Shown here: positions 10,425 through 22,986 of the stretch, one piece after another
How positions within the stretch are numbered: the stretch's first letter is position 1
How the letters are laid out: each line of letters begins with the position of its first letter
NCBI GenBank assembly: GCA_946811185.2
Contig: OX328107.1
Coordinates: 41,585,360-41,649,359 of the forward strand
DNA from: Hippopus hippopus
Taxonomy: Eukaryota; Mollusca; Bivalvia; Cardiida; Cardiidae
Reading direction: 5' to 3'
Length of the DNA: 64,000 nucleotides
Notes under the pieces: model-generated
Seen by the model: only the letters and a program-made list of their open reading frames with translations
Told to the model about the DNA's origin: nothing
Database searches by the model: none
Position numbers and translations under genes: made by a program

Positions 10425-10925
10425 TTTTTTTTTAGTCTTCAAGAAATTCGTAGATTCTTCCGTTCTTATTTTCCCTGTTGTTTTGCCTTTTTTGATCTAT
10501 GTGAAACAATATACATGTAGTTGTAGTGTCAATTTATTTACATGTAACTGAAGATGTATCTTGTATACAAATCATAAATGAAACCCTGTTCTGTTTTTCG
10601 ATCTTTACTTTGTTTTTAACTTTTACAAGCCAAAGCATCGATTTTTTCATTGAAAAAATATTTACCATCTTATATTTAACATTTTACTGTCAACTAATGA
10701 TTTAAAGCTGAAAACCTTTTAAACCTTTCCGCACCGAATATATCAGCTTGACCTCTTTTGACGGCCTTTAATACAATCAACTCAAACTCGGAATTATTTT
10801 AATCTTACAGGCTTGTTAAATAAGCGGGCGGTATAGAACTAAGATCAGACTGCACATTCTGTACAGTTTGATCTTGATCTATACCGTCCGAAAAAGACCC
10901 CTTTTACCTATGGGGTTGAAAGGGT
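10425..10925. other. Unique AT-rich DNA ending in an F2 copy
   Basis: 10425-10825 shows no gene or repeat. 10830-10925 is the F2 palindrome (GATCAGACTGCACATTCTG and its inverse) with the end 'ggttgaaagggttaa'; the left half is missing. Confidence 0.55.
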
Positions 10926-11044
10926 TAAACCGAATGAAGTGCCTTTTCGCGCCTTTCTTCATTTCACTTCTGCAAATCCGGATGAGACCGGAAGCGACAA
11001 ACACGAACAAGAAAGATTAAATAAGAGAGAACGGAAACAGTGAC

Positions 11045-11300
11045 TAACGATGTAATTGAGCATGTTCTCAGAAAAGTGGTTTGAAACCAATCAGGGGTTG
11101 ATCGTTCGAATCTCCAGCTCGGCGAATTTCTTTTCGAGGACTCATGACGGTCGTAATTGCGACAGGATATATTCCTCCCTCACCGCTTAGCATTGTTTCG
11201 ACAATGGTTACGGGAGAAAGCAACCAGTGGCTTGGAAAGAATAAATGTGCGAAGTACTGGTAATAGCTCCAGGAAAGTATGGGTTGGTGCACTGGCCGAC
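11045..11300 (+). repeat. Possible tRNA-derived SINE
   Basis: GGTTGATCGTTCGAATCTCC (about 11096-11115) looks like a B box with flanking stem. 'aaagtggtttgaaaccaatc' precedes it in place of an A box. The following 170 bp could be the body. No second copy was recognised. Confidence 0.35.
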
Positions 11301-11362
11301 GCGATTAAACTGAATGCTGAAAACGGCGTTTAGCTCTATACAACCAAGAGGGGAAAAAAACT

Positions 11363-11790
11363 TAATCCTTTACAAAACAAGCCCGTGTTTGTACCACCCT
11401 TAAGTAAGCTGGCATTTGAAAACATTATGCCAAAACATTTAGCTGAAATGAGCGGATTTGGCTTTGCAAAGAAAAGAGAGGGGATTTGGAGAAAAGGCTG
11501 TTACCAGCATTTTCTCCTCTTTCTCACACTGTTTTCCAAAGCCAACTTTATAAGGGGATTCAAACACAGGACGCCAAATAATTTTAGACTTATCCAGTTG
11601 TCAAAGCATTTTTCAGATGATAATTTTTGTGTCAGCTCGGTCAAAATGATGAGATTTGTCTGTGAAAGGGTAGAAAACATTGTGGGAAATAGGAAATAAG
11701 GCTGGTTACTAGCATTTTCTCCTTTTCCCAGGATGTTTTAAAAAGAAGCCTATTTCCAAAGGGGTCGTTAGAACACTGGATTGTGCAGGC
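11363..11790. mobile_element. Two adjoining F1 copies, rearranged
   Basis: 11363-11560 starts 'aatcctttacaaaacaagcc' and has a broken hairpin. 11560-11785 contains GGTAGAAAACATTGTGGGAA, CTGGTTACTAGCATTTTCTCC and 'gggtcgttagaacactggat'. The second runs directly into an F3 remnant (GCAGGCTGGCATGAGTCGAT). Confidence 0.65.
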
Positions 11791-11974
11791 TGGCATGAGT
11801 CGATACTTTTTTTGCAGATAAATGATACCCCACTATTCACATGACATATAATATTTATCCGTGAAAATGTGCTATGAATTTTACATGAATACAAAATACG
11901 TCCTATTTACAGCAAATATGTTCCTTTGTTTCTGTATGCCTACATTTGTACTGAGCTACTCATAATTATATTTT

Positions 11975-12222
11975 AGCGGCGATCCGGAAAAAGGGGGTTG
12001 GATGCATGTTCGTAATGTATTGTACCAAGCAAGTCTTTCCCTAATGTGGATCCATTTCGTTTCCAAAACCAGTTGAATCATGAGGTAGAAAATCGTTTGA
12101 CATGCAGAAAATTTACCGATAGCAAAAAGTTTCGACCCGGGTCAGCCTGCGCGGACTGCGCAGGCTGACATGGGTCGATACTTTTTGCAGATGCTCCGAA
12201 CCCCTTTTTCACAGAACATGAC
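11975..12222. mobile_element. F3 palindromic MITE
   Basis: Bears 'gacccgggtcagcctgcgc', the inverse 'gcgcaggctgacatgggtc', and terminus 'cccctttttcacagaacatg'. The left terminus is decayed to 'aaaaagggggttggatgc'. Confidence 0.7.
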
Positions 12223-12447
12223 TGAATTTCACTATACTTCACCGTTTCCGTCCTCCCGTATTTAATCTTCCTTGTTGGTGAATATCGTAAGGCGCACTCG
12301 CAAAACCTACTTCCGGTTGAAGTCACTCCTTAAAGGCTAGTGCTTTTTACAAACCATTAAAAATAAATGATGTGAAATATACATGCGGTACTGAACGCTG
12401 GGGGAATATTACTTAAGTTGTGTAAAATACACAATCAACAAACATAA

Positions 12448-12730
12448 CACTCACTTTACCAAACGATAAAATTCGATTCTAGACTTTTCAAAAGTTTACC
12501 CTGTTACCAATCGTCCCTTCGTTTTAAAAACTATAAGGAAGAAGCTTTTGAAACCATTGTTGGTAAAGAATGGTTGTAACTGACATTTCTCCATTTCCCA
12601 CATTTCGCTCCTTTGTTAGAGACAAATATCCTCCTTGGAGGCATATTTAATTCGTCGCCTGTAAATGCTTTCAAGACAGGAAAGTATCGAATTTTATCGT
12701 CTGCTGAAGAGTAAATGCATTTGCAGACGA
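12448..12730. mobile_element. F1 copy, highly diverged
   Basis: Recognised by 'tcactttaccaaacgataaa', 'gaagcttttgaaaccattg', CGCCTGTAAATGCTTTCAAG and 'atcgtctgctgaagag'. The central hairpin is largely lost. Confidence 0.5.
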
Positions 12731-12935
12731 CAAATAAAATGTGGCCTCTGCAGTGTCTTGCCATAGGACACACCAGTAATGAACGAATGTTAAAAAAAAT
12801 GCGTGTCATGAGTATTATTTTCTGGCATATTTTTTTTCTCTCTCTCTCTTTAAAGTATGGCGTTTCAGCATCTCGTATTCATTTTCTAGGTTTTTCTCCT
12901 CAAATTAATGTTGAATAGACTGTTTCTCAGAAGGA

Positions 12936-13069
12936 GAAAGAGAGAGAGAGAGAGTTAGAGCGAGAGGATGGAAGGAGGAAGGGAGCGGGAAAAGGGAAGA
13001 CAGAGAGAGGGGGAAGAATGGGAGACAGAGGGGAAGGGAGGAGTAAGAGAGAGGGACAGAGAGACAGAG

Positions 13070-13105
<36 letters not shown>

Positions 13106-13182
13106 CGAGGGGGAACAGGAGACCGTGAGACAAACAGACAGACACAGACAGACATACAGACATACAGACAGACAGACAGACA
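12936..13182. repeat. GA-rich and (CAGA)n simple repeat
   Basis: (GA)n and GGGA-type purine sequence to about 13120, then (CAGA)n with CATA variants to 13182. Long reading frames on both strands here are low-complexity artefacts. Confidence 0.95.
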
Positions 13183-13344
13183 GGCTTTTACCTTTCACAG
13201 TGTCACTGTTGTGCAACTTAAATAGGTGAACTGTGGTAACCATGAGGAAAAACAACAGAAAACCAACTAGAATCCATTGTTTTAACTTCTTCCGAAATCG
13301 ACGATAACAAGTCATTTTCTTCATATTTCATGTTGTTTATCCTG

Positions 13345-13850
13345 TGCCAAACGATCCCGTAATTTAACGATTCTGAGGAGAGAAAAAATCTTCTGAAAAC
13401 ACTGTGGGAAAAACAGAAAATGCTGGTAACCAGCATTTTCTCTTTTTTCCCACATTGTTTTCTATCCTTTACAAGACAGTTCCATTATTTTAATAATTTT
13501 AATGTTAATCGTTTTATCGATCATGAGGAAAGGAGGAAAGGAGACGTCTGAGGATATTGTGGGAAAAGAAGAAGATGCTGGCAAATGGCATTTTCTCCTT
13601 TACTCACATTGTTTTGTAGCCTTTCCAAAACCAGTTCCATCATTTTTACTATCTTGATTTTACATGTTTTAACGATCCTGAAGAAAAACGACGACTGAAA
13701 ATATTAGGTTAATCAGTATTTTCTACTTTTCCCAAAATGTTTTCCACGCTTTCCAAGACAAATTCCACCACTTTAACCAGATCCAATTTGTCGTTTGTAA
13801 GCTCTTAAATATCTTGAATTGTCTAAAATTTTTTCGTCTGTAAGACAGTG
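13345..13850. repeat. Chain of partial F1 copies
   Basis: Three hairpin cores can be seen at about 13390-13455, 13555-13615 and 13690-13745. They are linked by 'ccatcatttttac'-like F1 arm pieces instead of full ends. Repeated target-arm modules suggest insertion of F1 into F1 followed by decay. Confidence 0.6.
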
Positions 13851-14106
13851 AAGATAATCATACACAGCTAAATAGTAGCCAGCGAGTTCTCCTTTCGCCG
13901 AAATGTTTTCACGAATATTGATACACTGAATGATAACTCGCGTAGAGTATCCACAATTTGTTAAGTTTTCCAAACGATTTGTTACAGTCGATTATTACTT
14001 CGACAAAAATTCAATAAAACATGTAGAACAAAAATCCCGCGCGTATTGCCATATATAGTTTCACCACGACATGATTCAACAGAATACTGGTCTTGTTGAT
14101 AAGCGT

Positions 14107-14331
14107 TTAGCCTTTACAAAACAAACCCACGTATAAAAGACCCTTCGGTAGGCTTTTGAAAACATTGTGGGAAAAGGAGAAAATGCTGGTTCAGCATTTT
14201 CTACCTTTTCCCACAATGTTTTCTACCCTTTCTGATACAAATCAGAATCTTTCATGCCAAATTTGATTCGTCGTCTGCAAATGCTTTCAGTTTAGACCAG
14301 TCTAAAATTTTGTCGTCTGATAAAGAGTTAA
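14107..14331. mobile_element. F1 hairpin MITE
   Basis: Ends TTAGCCTTTACAAAAC and GATAAAGAGTTAA. The hairpin centre is shortened (GCTGGTTCAGCATTTTC), still giving long complementary arms. Confidence 0.75.
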
Positions 14332-14984
14332 ATACTATTCAAATATTATACACCATATGTACAGGACTTTCAAAGTGTTATCTGGCAACTGCGATAACAA
14401 ATTTAAACTTTTCTGTCCTCTCGGCGTCTTGTGTTTTTCGAACACGCGAATTAGCACATCAAAAGCGTGGATTTTATTTTTACGAAAGCGCAGAAAATCT
14501 TATATTATAAACATGTATGCAGATGCGCAAATGTGGAATTTTCATATTTCTGCAATTTATCTATAGTTTACTTGGCAGTAGCCTGGGTCTAAGCGGTAAT
14601 AATCTTTTAATCACTCCTAATCGCAGTCTCCTTTTACGTTCCATAGAGATCTGTGGCAAAACGGTTTGTCGCTTCCGTATCCTCATTCTATACAAATTAA
14701 CGTCGGATTATAGATTAGGAAGCAAGAAATATCTTTAAAAACGACAGATGGCGTAAATGTGCCTGCAAATAGGGAGGGGCCCGTAGAATAAACATGTCTA
14801 CAATTTTTTACTAATCACAAAGTTCTATTTATTCATTTGTTATCGGTCCAAAAAAAAAAAAGGTCAAAAGCCAGCAAATTCAGCTACGCCGAAAAATGAT
14901 CGGGCTAGAACCCAGGCTAACTTTGCAACCGTACGTAAGCCAATGGAATATATACCCATCATTTTTGTTTCCCTCGATGTTATT

Positions 14985-15170
14985 GTACGAGTGTTAGTCG
15001 CCGACAGAAAAATGAATTTTAAAAAACCAGGTAAAAATTCAAAAAGAAGAAATTCATTTTTCTGCCAGCGAGTAACACCTGGACCGACCGAAGGACAACT
15101 GATTGTCATTTTCACAACAATTTCAACTCTTTTAAGTGATTTGAATTGAATTTAGATATACTTTAAACAG
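14985..15170. mobile_element. F5 MITE, truncated copy
   Basis: 'gagtgttagtcgccgacag' and AAAAATGAATTTTAAAAAAC, then the inverted TCATTTTTCTGCCAGCGAG, then 'gattgtcattttcacaaca'. The left 60-bp terminus is absent. Confidence 0.6.
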
Positions 15171-15630
15171 TGCCCGCATTGTTTTTTTTTTTCCTCTCTT
15201 GGGCTTTTAACACGATAGATCCTTTCCAGAAAAAAAGATAGGTGGCGGGAAAGGTACTGGTATACATGTATTTATTTTGAAAATGTTTTGTGGTTCAATA
15301 TGGAGAAAAATAATGACAAGCAACCACGACAGCTAATTCCTTGTTGTTTGCATTTTGTTAAAACGTGAACATTTCGGATAGATATGATCATATATGTATA
15401 GAAATTGGTTACAGGATAACGCGTGAATAAATATATTGAATTTCCAATTACTACAAGCAAAGGAATATCCATTATCATATCCATTTGCTAAAGTGTCAGA
15501 GAACTCCGCGGTGTATCAATTGACAGTAGCAACTCTCTTTATACAATACATAGGTTCGAAAAAGGGCCCACAAAGGCCCGCAAAATAGCCATGTCCACAT
15601 TGTTTCCAGTTGTAGATAACTATACTAATT

Positions 15631-15870
15631 GGTCTGCAACACGCGAAAAGGGGCATTCGGACAATTGCGTAAAGTGTCGTCTCGGATCAGCCTGCGCAGT
15701 CCGCGCAGGCTAATCCGAGACGACACTTTATGACTACATTAGATTTTGTCCAACATTAGACGTGCACAAATCAGAAAATTACATATGAACGGAAAGTGTC
15801 GTCTCGGATTAGTCTGCGCAGGCTGATCCGGAACGACACTTTACGCAAATTTAATGTCCGAATGCCCCTG
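15631..15870. mobile_element. F4 palindromic MITE
   Basis: Starts GGTCTGCAACACGCG. It has both internal GCGCAG palindromes and the subterminal 'cgcaaatttaatgtccgaat', but lacks the last 20 bp (reads 'gcccctggtccgatgg'). Confidence 0.7.
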
Positions 15871-15952
15871 GTCCGATGGCCACTGGACTTATAATAAGAC
15901 GTAGTTCAAAAGCCAGCGGATACACATGCACTAAAAACGACCGAACAAAAGC

Positions 15953-16164
15953 TTAACTCTTGAGCTACTAAATAAGTGAAATAAAACTTTCAAGCCGATA
16001 GTAAGAACCCAAAATTTGCTATTTCATTGGTATTTCTTGGGGGAAAATGTCTGCTTATCGGACAGTGTAGATCTAAGACTAGACTGCACGTTCTGTACAG
16101 TCTAATCTTGATTTACACTGGTTGCAAAAGGTCTTCGAGTCTCGCTTAGCAACCTATGGGTTAA
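15953..16164. mobile_element. F2 palindromic MITE, complete copy
   Basis: TTAA at 15953-15956 and 16161-16164, with ends 'ctcttgagctactaaataag' and 'gcttagcaacctatggg'. The central AGACTGCACGTTCTGTACAG palindrome is retained. Confidence 0.75.
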
Positions 16165-16227
16165 AGTGATAGAATGCTTTGCAATCAATAGCTGGGGAAA
16201 AAATGGTGTTTACTGTTGATTTTGTTA

Positions 16228-16482
16228 CAACAGAAGAAGAAGAAGAAGAAGAAGAAGATGATGATGATGATGATGATGATGGAGAAGAAGAAACTGGTGA
16301 TGATGAGGGGGGAGAAGAAGAACAAGAACAAGAGGGAGGGAGGGACGGAGGGAGAAAAGGAGGGGAAGAAGAAGAAGAAGAAGATGATGATGATGATGAT
16401 GATGATGATGGTGATGATAATGAAGAACAAGAAGAAGATGATGATGATGATGATCGTGGTGGTGATGAAGAAGAAGAAGAAG
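16228..16482. repeat. (GAA)n/(GAT)n compound microsatellite
   Basis: Alternating GAA and GAT runs translate as poly-Glu/poly-Asp, or as poly-Ser/poly-Ile in other frames. Open frames on both strands across it are compositional. Confidence 0.95.
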
Positions 16483-16647
16483 GGGGTCGATGTAGGCCTA
16501 ATGACATGAAAAGGACTGCTTAATTCATCGTTTATCTTTTTCTACTTCATGGAAGAACAGGGAACGAAACCAGACATGTTACTGTACACGGGGTATCATC
16601 TATAGTGATGTTATCAACAGTTTCTGTAGTGTCACTGAAATTCGAGT

Positions 16648-16990
16648 AACCCTTTACAAAACAAGCACTTGTTTTACGACCCTGATGGAGCAGTATTTTC
16701 TCCTTTTGCCACTATTTTTTCTATCACTTTAGAGCCCAATCTCATCCTTTGAGCCACATTTACGGCTAGACATTGGTAATGCTATAGAAGAGAAATAAAA
16801 AAAAAAAAAAATGAATGGATAAATGAGCAGAAATAGAGCAAAATTATTATTGCTTATCTCAAGCCTCTTACGATATTTGGGGAAAAAATACTATGTGAAA
16901 GGGAGGTTTTATGCGCCTGCAAAAAGCATCGACTTATGCCAGCTTGCTCAGTCCGTTTATTGGGCAAGCGAAGCTAGTCTATAGGCATCC
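16648..16990. repeat. F1 and F3 fragments
   Basis: 16648-16770 is an F1 right half (AGTATTTTCTCCTTTTGCC, 'ctcatcctttgagccacat'). 16885-16970 is an F3 left end ('aaagggaggttttatgcgcc', 'aaaaagcatcgacttatgcc'). Confidence 0.5.
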
Positions 16991-18748
16991 ACATTGACCC
17001 AGATTCAGTGTAAACAAAAAAAAACCCAGTTGCCAAACACTGCCTTACAGAAAATAATTCTGTCTGTTAGAATTGCTAATTCTGCTATATGTGATAACTT
17101 TGACTATTACCACTACATCAAGTGCTACCATCTCTATTTGAACATGTCTTCTTACAAAGCAATATTTAGACTGAACAATAAGTCATTGATAAGGTACAAG
17201 ATGTTTGCTCATATGTAAATTAAGTGACCTATGCAAATCAGGCTCATACCATTTTATTCCAACACCACTGTAACATTATGAATGAATCTAAAAATAGATA
17301 CACCTATTACGCACAAAACAGACATACTTTTATCGTTTGTTTTGCATGCCACAATTTTGTGGAGCGTCCCTATGCAGTGCACACAGTCTCCAGCATAATC
17401 CAATTGTAATCATTCATTCACGGGGTTGGAGGTTCAAATCAAAGATTTGCTTATGATTCACGATGACGAGTTACTTGTACAAAGTTTTTTATCATTTCTG
17501 GTAGGCAGTCGATTGATATACCCGAAAAACAACAGAAAACGCTGTAAAAAAAATTCCGTGCATGACTTCTGTAGACTGCGGACGATAGGTCGGGTTGCTC
17601 ATTGGCGAGCTTTCAAAAAGACATTTTGGTTTTGTTTTCGTTAAATTACCATACTCGTGGACTAGCTTTTGTTTTACGTGTCTGTTAATCAAGAAACTGA
17701 TCATTTTGAAAAAATAAACAAATTCAGTGGCTTAGATTTGCAAAGTGAACCAGCTTCGGGTCCTGTAACATATTCGTAATTACCTCTCCTTTTATATCTA
17801 TATCTGAGAGTAACCACAACACATTGGCATGTCTAGTTAATCATGTTTCTGTGAACCATTATTTTAAAGTCAAATAACATGTGATTCAATGAACCCAGCA
17901 TGTCACTGTTATTCTGTGAATATTTCAGTACATTACTGCAAAATCAGCATCGTTCAAAATTTTTTAAACATTGAATGGCACTTTTTAAATAAGACATAGT
18001 GTTTCTAAACGCCATTCAGTGTTTGAATGCTATGTCTCTGGTATTTCTAAACTCTTAACCTGCTACATAAGTAAAATAAAATCTTGAGATAGTAATCAAA
18101 GTGCTGTCAGCACTGTAATCGGTCGCCACTGAATAAGTTCAATGGTTTGAAATCACAAATCAAATGGTAGTTGTTTGAATTATGTATGGGATAGGAATCC
18201 TACACCATAAAACTGAGCTACGTAGGAACCCCCTTTTTAACTTTCCTTTATAAATTAGTAGTTTAACGGAATGCTAAAGATATATGTTTGTCAGTCGACA
18301 GCAATAGAACGTAAAATATATGTGACAATTCTAATGAGTAGTCCCCATTATCAAGCTTTAGATACACTCATCATGAATAACAGTACCTATCAACCTTTTA
18401 AAAAAGTTGAACAAAATAAAAATATTCTTTTCTGTAACTTTTGCAACTTTGGGAATTGTACTCTAACATATTGTCAGATATTATCGATGATATCCATACT
18501 TTAAAATGAGTAAGTCGTATAAAATATGCTTGTATTATGAATATCAAATTGTTTACTTTTGGTTGCTAGTGGGCCTTTTCTCTTTTTTTTCCTACATTTT
18601 CAACAAGCCATCATGTTTATCTGGACAAATTGTCATACCTAGTGTTTTTTTGGCTGGATAAATTGTCTTGGGGAACAAAATCGTTCTATCCAAAACATCG
18701 GCTGGCCTATTTCTCCCACATTACTTTCAAAGAATTTAGTATTTACCC
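16991..18748. other. No recognisable gene or repeat
   Basis: AT-rich unique sequence. Several ATG frames of 60-77 codons occur, but none shows a domain, a biased composition or paired splice sites. 17960-18040 contains a short inverted pair around 'ttgaatggcactttttaaat' and 'aaacgccattcagtgtttg'. Confidence 0.5.
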
Positions 18749-18984
18749 AACCCTCACCCCTTTACCAAATGATGTAATTTTAGACTTGCCCGGATCGAAA
18801 GCATTAGCACATGACGAGTCAAATGTAGACCAGATGATGATTTGAATCGTTGAAAGGGTAAAAAAAAAAACATGTGGGAAAAGGAGAAAACGCTGGTTTA
18901 CTGCATTTTTCCTTTTACCACAACTTTTTTTAACAGCCGTCTTTCTCGGGTTCATCAAAAACGGGATAGTCTGTTTAGGAGTTA
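18749..18984. mobile_element. F1 hairpin MITE
   Basis: 'cccctttaccaaatgatgta', GAAAGCATTAGCACATGACG, AAAAGGAGAAAACGCTGG, CTGCATTTTTCCTTTTACC and 'tttaggagttaa' give a full-length, diverged copy. Confidence 0.7.
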
Positions 18985-19429
18985 AAACACTCAGTTATGG
19001 CCTTTTACATTAAAAAAAAAATCAAAACATAACAATGTCATAGTCGATTTTTTTTCCATGTACTACATAGACAATTAAGATCTTAGATATGTACGTCTGT
19101 GATATTCATCTGCATTGCATTCAAAGGACAGTCTGATTTTGATCTTTTATTGTCTCCAAAAGCGACATTACTTGTCCTTGAACAACACAGGTCATTGTAT
19201 TTTAGTCATTCTAATGAGCAAGAGTATCACTACATTAAACCTTGTGCTCTTAATCTGAAATATGAAAAAGATAAGAATCAACCAATATGGAGTAGCTGAT
19301 GAGACAAACATGTTACTGAGAAATTTTACACTTAAAGCGCTGAATTAATGAAACAAAATATGTTTAGCGTGGAAAAAAAAAGCCTAAATATTGCAGGACC
19401 ATTACTGTCCTGACTGGAATATCTCAGAA

Positions 19430-20066
19430 AAATGGCATGACAGATGTAAGATCTGATTGCATGTTCTGTGCAGTCTGGTCTGAATTTGCGCTCTCCGAAA
19501 AGAAATTTTCCCTGGTCAGTTGATTCAGAGATGAAAATATGATGTTAAGTGAGCTTATTTGTGTTGCAGTTTTAGGTTTTTTTCCTCTATGAAAATGCTC
19601 TATTTAACTCTACCAAATGACAAAATGTTGAAAATCTCTCAAATGATGAAAAAACGCTGTGAGGAAAAAGAGAACATGCTGAATACATGCAGTTTTGCCC
19701 ACTACATTTTTAAAGCCCCACAGGATTGTTTGGTCAACGGTTAACAGACTGATTCAAGTATTTGGAATATCATGAAGAAGAAACATGTAAGTGAGCGTGT
19801 AAAATGGTAATGCCGTGGCTGGAAGGAGAGGAAGAGAGGCTATGAAAACAATTTAACCCTTAACCTGCTAAATAAGTGAAATGAAACTTTCAAGCCGACA
19901 GTTAAAACCCAGTTTTAACAAGTTCAAAGGTAGTTTTTGAGGAAAAAAATATCTCCTTGTCATACAGTGTAGATCCAACACCAGACTGCATGTAGTGTTC
20001 AGTCTGATCTTGATCTACACTGTCCGCAAAATGTCATAAAGTCGCGCTTAGCAGTCCATGGGTTAG
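19430..20066. repeat. F1 fragment with F2 copies
   Basis: 19430-19500 is a degenerate F2 palindrome (GATCTGATTGCATGTTCTG). 19595-19745 is an F1 copy lacking its right arm. 19853-20066 is a full F2 copy starting TTAACCCTTAACCTGC with the inverted end 'gcttagcagtccatgggtta'. Confidence 0.65.
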
Positions 20067-21600
20067 TACAATCTAAGCTGAAAGATGCGTAAACATCCTT
20101 TGTCCCTCACAGCTCCAGATGCTTCACTTCGCTAACATTAAACGGCCGATTACTATTTCAAACTTACGGCTGTTACCAGTTGCATGTGCATCAGTATGCC
20201 CTAGGGCAAACAATCTAAATTTTCAAATTCTTTTAAAGAAATTTTCCTTACAAACTCCGTTCCATTGCAACTTTATCCTCGCTCATGGCCAACTGACCTA
20301 TCATCTTTTCAATACCTGCTACATATACGGACAACACTTGTCACAACTCGGCCGATCCCGTAACTACGTATGACTTGGTCAACCGATCACTCGAAGTTTG
20401 CCGAAGGTTACCCTTGATTTGCTCTTGTTTCATTTATAAATTGTTGCTTTATCACTGACCCATTTCTTATAACCGTGTTGAAAGTAAACTGCTACAAAAT
20501 TTCCAGTTTTTGCTGGCCCGCTACTTTGATAATACTGATATTATCAAATAATTCAACGCTTAACAAACTGTAACCGCCATTTATTACATAATTGAAAGTT
20601 AAGTATGGGAGTACTTGAAGGCCTATTTAATACTAGTTGCTATTCTTGCGCTTATCTGGGCTAAAAGTAGATTTTGTAAGAAGGTCACCACAGCTGGTAT
20701 TAGTGTGAAAAGGTTGTAAGTAAAAGCCGTTACGAGTTGACGTTACATCAGTTTGCCCTCAGCGGACGGGTTCCCGAAATTCGTGGTCTCTCTAACCGTC
20801 CGGCTCATGCCGACCGATTTAAAACCAAATGCAGATTTGAATTATCTTTGATTATACTGAATTATCTCCTTAACGGACAGTGTAGCTACACGATCAGATT
20901 GTACGTAAAGTGCAGTCTGATCTTGATCCATCTACACTCTCCGCAAAAGGCCCTTGAGCCACACCTAGCAGCAAAATGTTTAAATTGTCTCGAATTCATC
21001 CGATGCATCACTGTTCTTCGAGGGTCGTAGTCAGTCTCTGTATCACTGTCCTGAGATAAACTGTGTAAGGTTCCTCGTGTGTAAAGGTAGTGGACCCCTA
21101 AAAGAAAACAGCTATTTCTACTATGATATTATCCTACAAAATTTGCTATGATTAAAAATAAGTATTATTGTACTACTTTAACCGAGCCACTTTTTTTTTT
21201 TTCCTTCTTAGAATTATCATTTATAAATCTAAAACCACTATATTCTCATTACAAAGGGAGATAATAATTACCTCCCTTGTCAGGAAACTAACAAAAATAT
21301 CAACAAATGATTTCAAGATAGACATCAAAGGAATTTCTGGTCGGTTAAAAATGTGCAAAAGTATTATATCAGTATAAATCCTTATTTATCAACTAACAAG
21401 AAATATTATTCCATGTTGCACTAGAAGCGTTAGGGGTGTACTACAGTAATGATTCGTACAAGTATCTATAAGATTATTTAAAGGAAACGAAGTATGTAAT
21501 AAATTTTGTTGTAATTTTTTACAGCTCAAAAATTCAAGTTTCTTTTCATTTTCCTTGACACTGTTTCATTAGTTACGGCAAAAATAAATGAAAGGGGTTA
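20067..21600. other. Mostly unique DNA with one F2 remnant
   Basis: The only recognised repeat is at 20870-20985 (ACGGACAGTGTAG, GATCAGATTGTACG and the inverse, 'gagccacacctagcag'). An 84-codon ATG frame (20119-20373) and a 97-codon frame (20737-21030, overlapping the repeat) show nothing recognisable. Confidence 0.5.
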
Positions 21601-21622
21601 ATCTATTTTAGCGTGTGTTTAT

Positions 21623-21699
21623 CGTCGGTTTACTTCCAAAACCTCGTCACTACAGCTTGTTACAAGCTGTAGTTACAAGGTTTTGGAAGTAAACCGACG
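21623..21699. repeat. Hairpin, 37-bp stem without loop
   Basis: GTCGGTTTACTTCCAAAACC at the left edge is mirrored by GGTTTTGGAAGTAAACCGAC at the right edge. The halves meet at CAGCTTGT/TACAAGCTG with only two mismatches. No other copy was found. Confidence 0.85.
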
Positions 21700-22106
21700 T
21701 TATGAAAGTAGAAGTCTGCTCGGTTTAACCGAAATTAAGATTATTCCAACAGAACTGATTTCTCCCTCACCGCTGAATTTTGTGTCAACTTTGTTTATGT
21801 GGAGAAGCAGCAGGTGGGTGTTTGAAAGAAAAAGTGTTACAAAAGCTTACTTTCAGAAAAGGTCTACACATAGCTTAAATCCATCTTGTAATCGTATTTC
21901 TTTATTTTCTTTGTTGATAGGTGGTCGCTGTTTCTCGCACAATTTTGACCGAAGTCATAAGATAGAAACCATTGTATTTTTCAACATGACCTTGTTTCAG
22001 TATAAAACTACAAAATGATTCATTTGAAAACAATGAATATCTAAGCTTTGTACATTTATGTGATCTTTATTATCTTGTGTTCATAAACCCAGTGAAAATT
22101 GCGGAA

Positions 22107-22430
22107 AAGTGTATGATTTTTTTTACAGCACAAAACGGGGAAATACATTGACAAAGTGTATGAATTTTTTACCGCACAACCGGGGAACTGCATTCCGACA
22201 GATACAAAAAAAAAACAACCTCGCTTCATATCAGAATGCGTATATATTTTGCGTGTGCTGCTAACCGTCAAATTTGGGAACGCGTCAGATTACTAATTTA
22301 ACTTGGCATGCTGATAATAAGAGGGTCTGGAATGCGAATTTGAAATAAAAACCAACCGGGGCCTTCCCCGTTTGGTTGGTATTTCCCTGTTGGTTGGTGT
22401 GTATCCCCGTTTGGTAGGTTTTACACCATC
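22107..22430. repeat. Short tandem duplications
   Basis: 22107-22153 and 22154-22202 are two units of about 47 bp sharing AAGTGTATGA, TTTTTTAC, GCACAA and CGGGGAA. 22357-22420 holds three CCCCGTTTGGTTGGT-like words, the first facing an inverted ACCAACCGGGG. Confidence 0.6.
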
Positions 22431-22823
22431 CACACAGATGATTCACTAAATTACAAATGAGTATGGGTTTAAAATAAACACTACAGGTGCGTCACTTTAG
22501 GGGCAAAACAGGAAATGACCCAGGTATTTTTTAAATAGTTTTAAATTGTGTTTTTCGAGGCGTTGAGTGAAGTCATAGTGTTCCCCAATGCGTGGGGTCA
22601 TTTGGGCTCATGGTTTTATTAGAACGAAGCCGTTCAATCTAGGTCAATAGGAAAGGAGTCGTATCACGCGGCGTTGAATCATTTCACACGCTAGCGTCAC
22701 CGGCTATGATATTACCGTATATGGAAAACCGACGCCACTGAAGAAAAGCGACTGTTATTTCATATTCGAAAGCACCGAAGAGCATCCCATACCGCTGGAG
22801 AAGACAGTTATTTCAAATTTTGA

Positions 22824-22986
22824 CCAATAGCGAGTCAACATGTACGATACTAAGGACTGGCGTTACTACGTTCAAGTACCGACGCCACCTAGTTCAGCGT
22901 ACAACGTATATATACAGTATAAAAGGTGACTCCACCACAATACTTATGACACAGCTTGTGATTACTTGATTAGGAATCAAGTCAAG
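22824..22986 (+). promoter_or_regulatory. TATA/CCAAT promoter-like block with splice donor
   Basis: CCAAT (22824-22828) lies about 90 bp before TATAAAAGG (22918-22926). A start site is expected near 22950. A strong 5' splice site AAG|GTAAGA follows at 22986/22987, which would end a short non-coding first exon. CCGACGCCAC occurs twice upstream (about 22730 and 22880). The region is repeat-free, unlike its neighbours. No coding exon was recognised downstream, so the gene, if real, is unknown or long. Confidence 0.3.

Noticed and set aside
12905..13324. 139-codon serine/leucine-rich ORF
   Set aside because: Lies on GA-rich and CAGA simple repeats and reads as low-complexity in every frame.
16179..16523. 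114-codon acidic ORF and overlapping long frames on both strands
   Set aside because: It is the translation of a (GAA)n/(GAT)n microsatellite; all frames are open for the same compositional reason.
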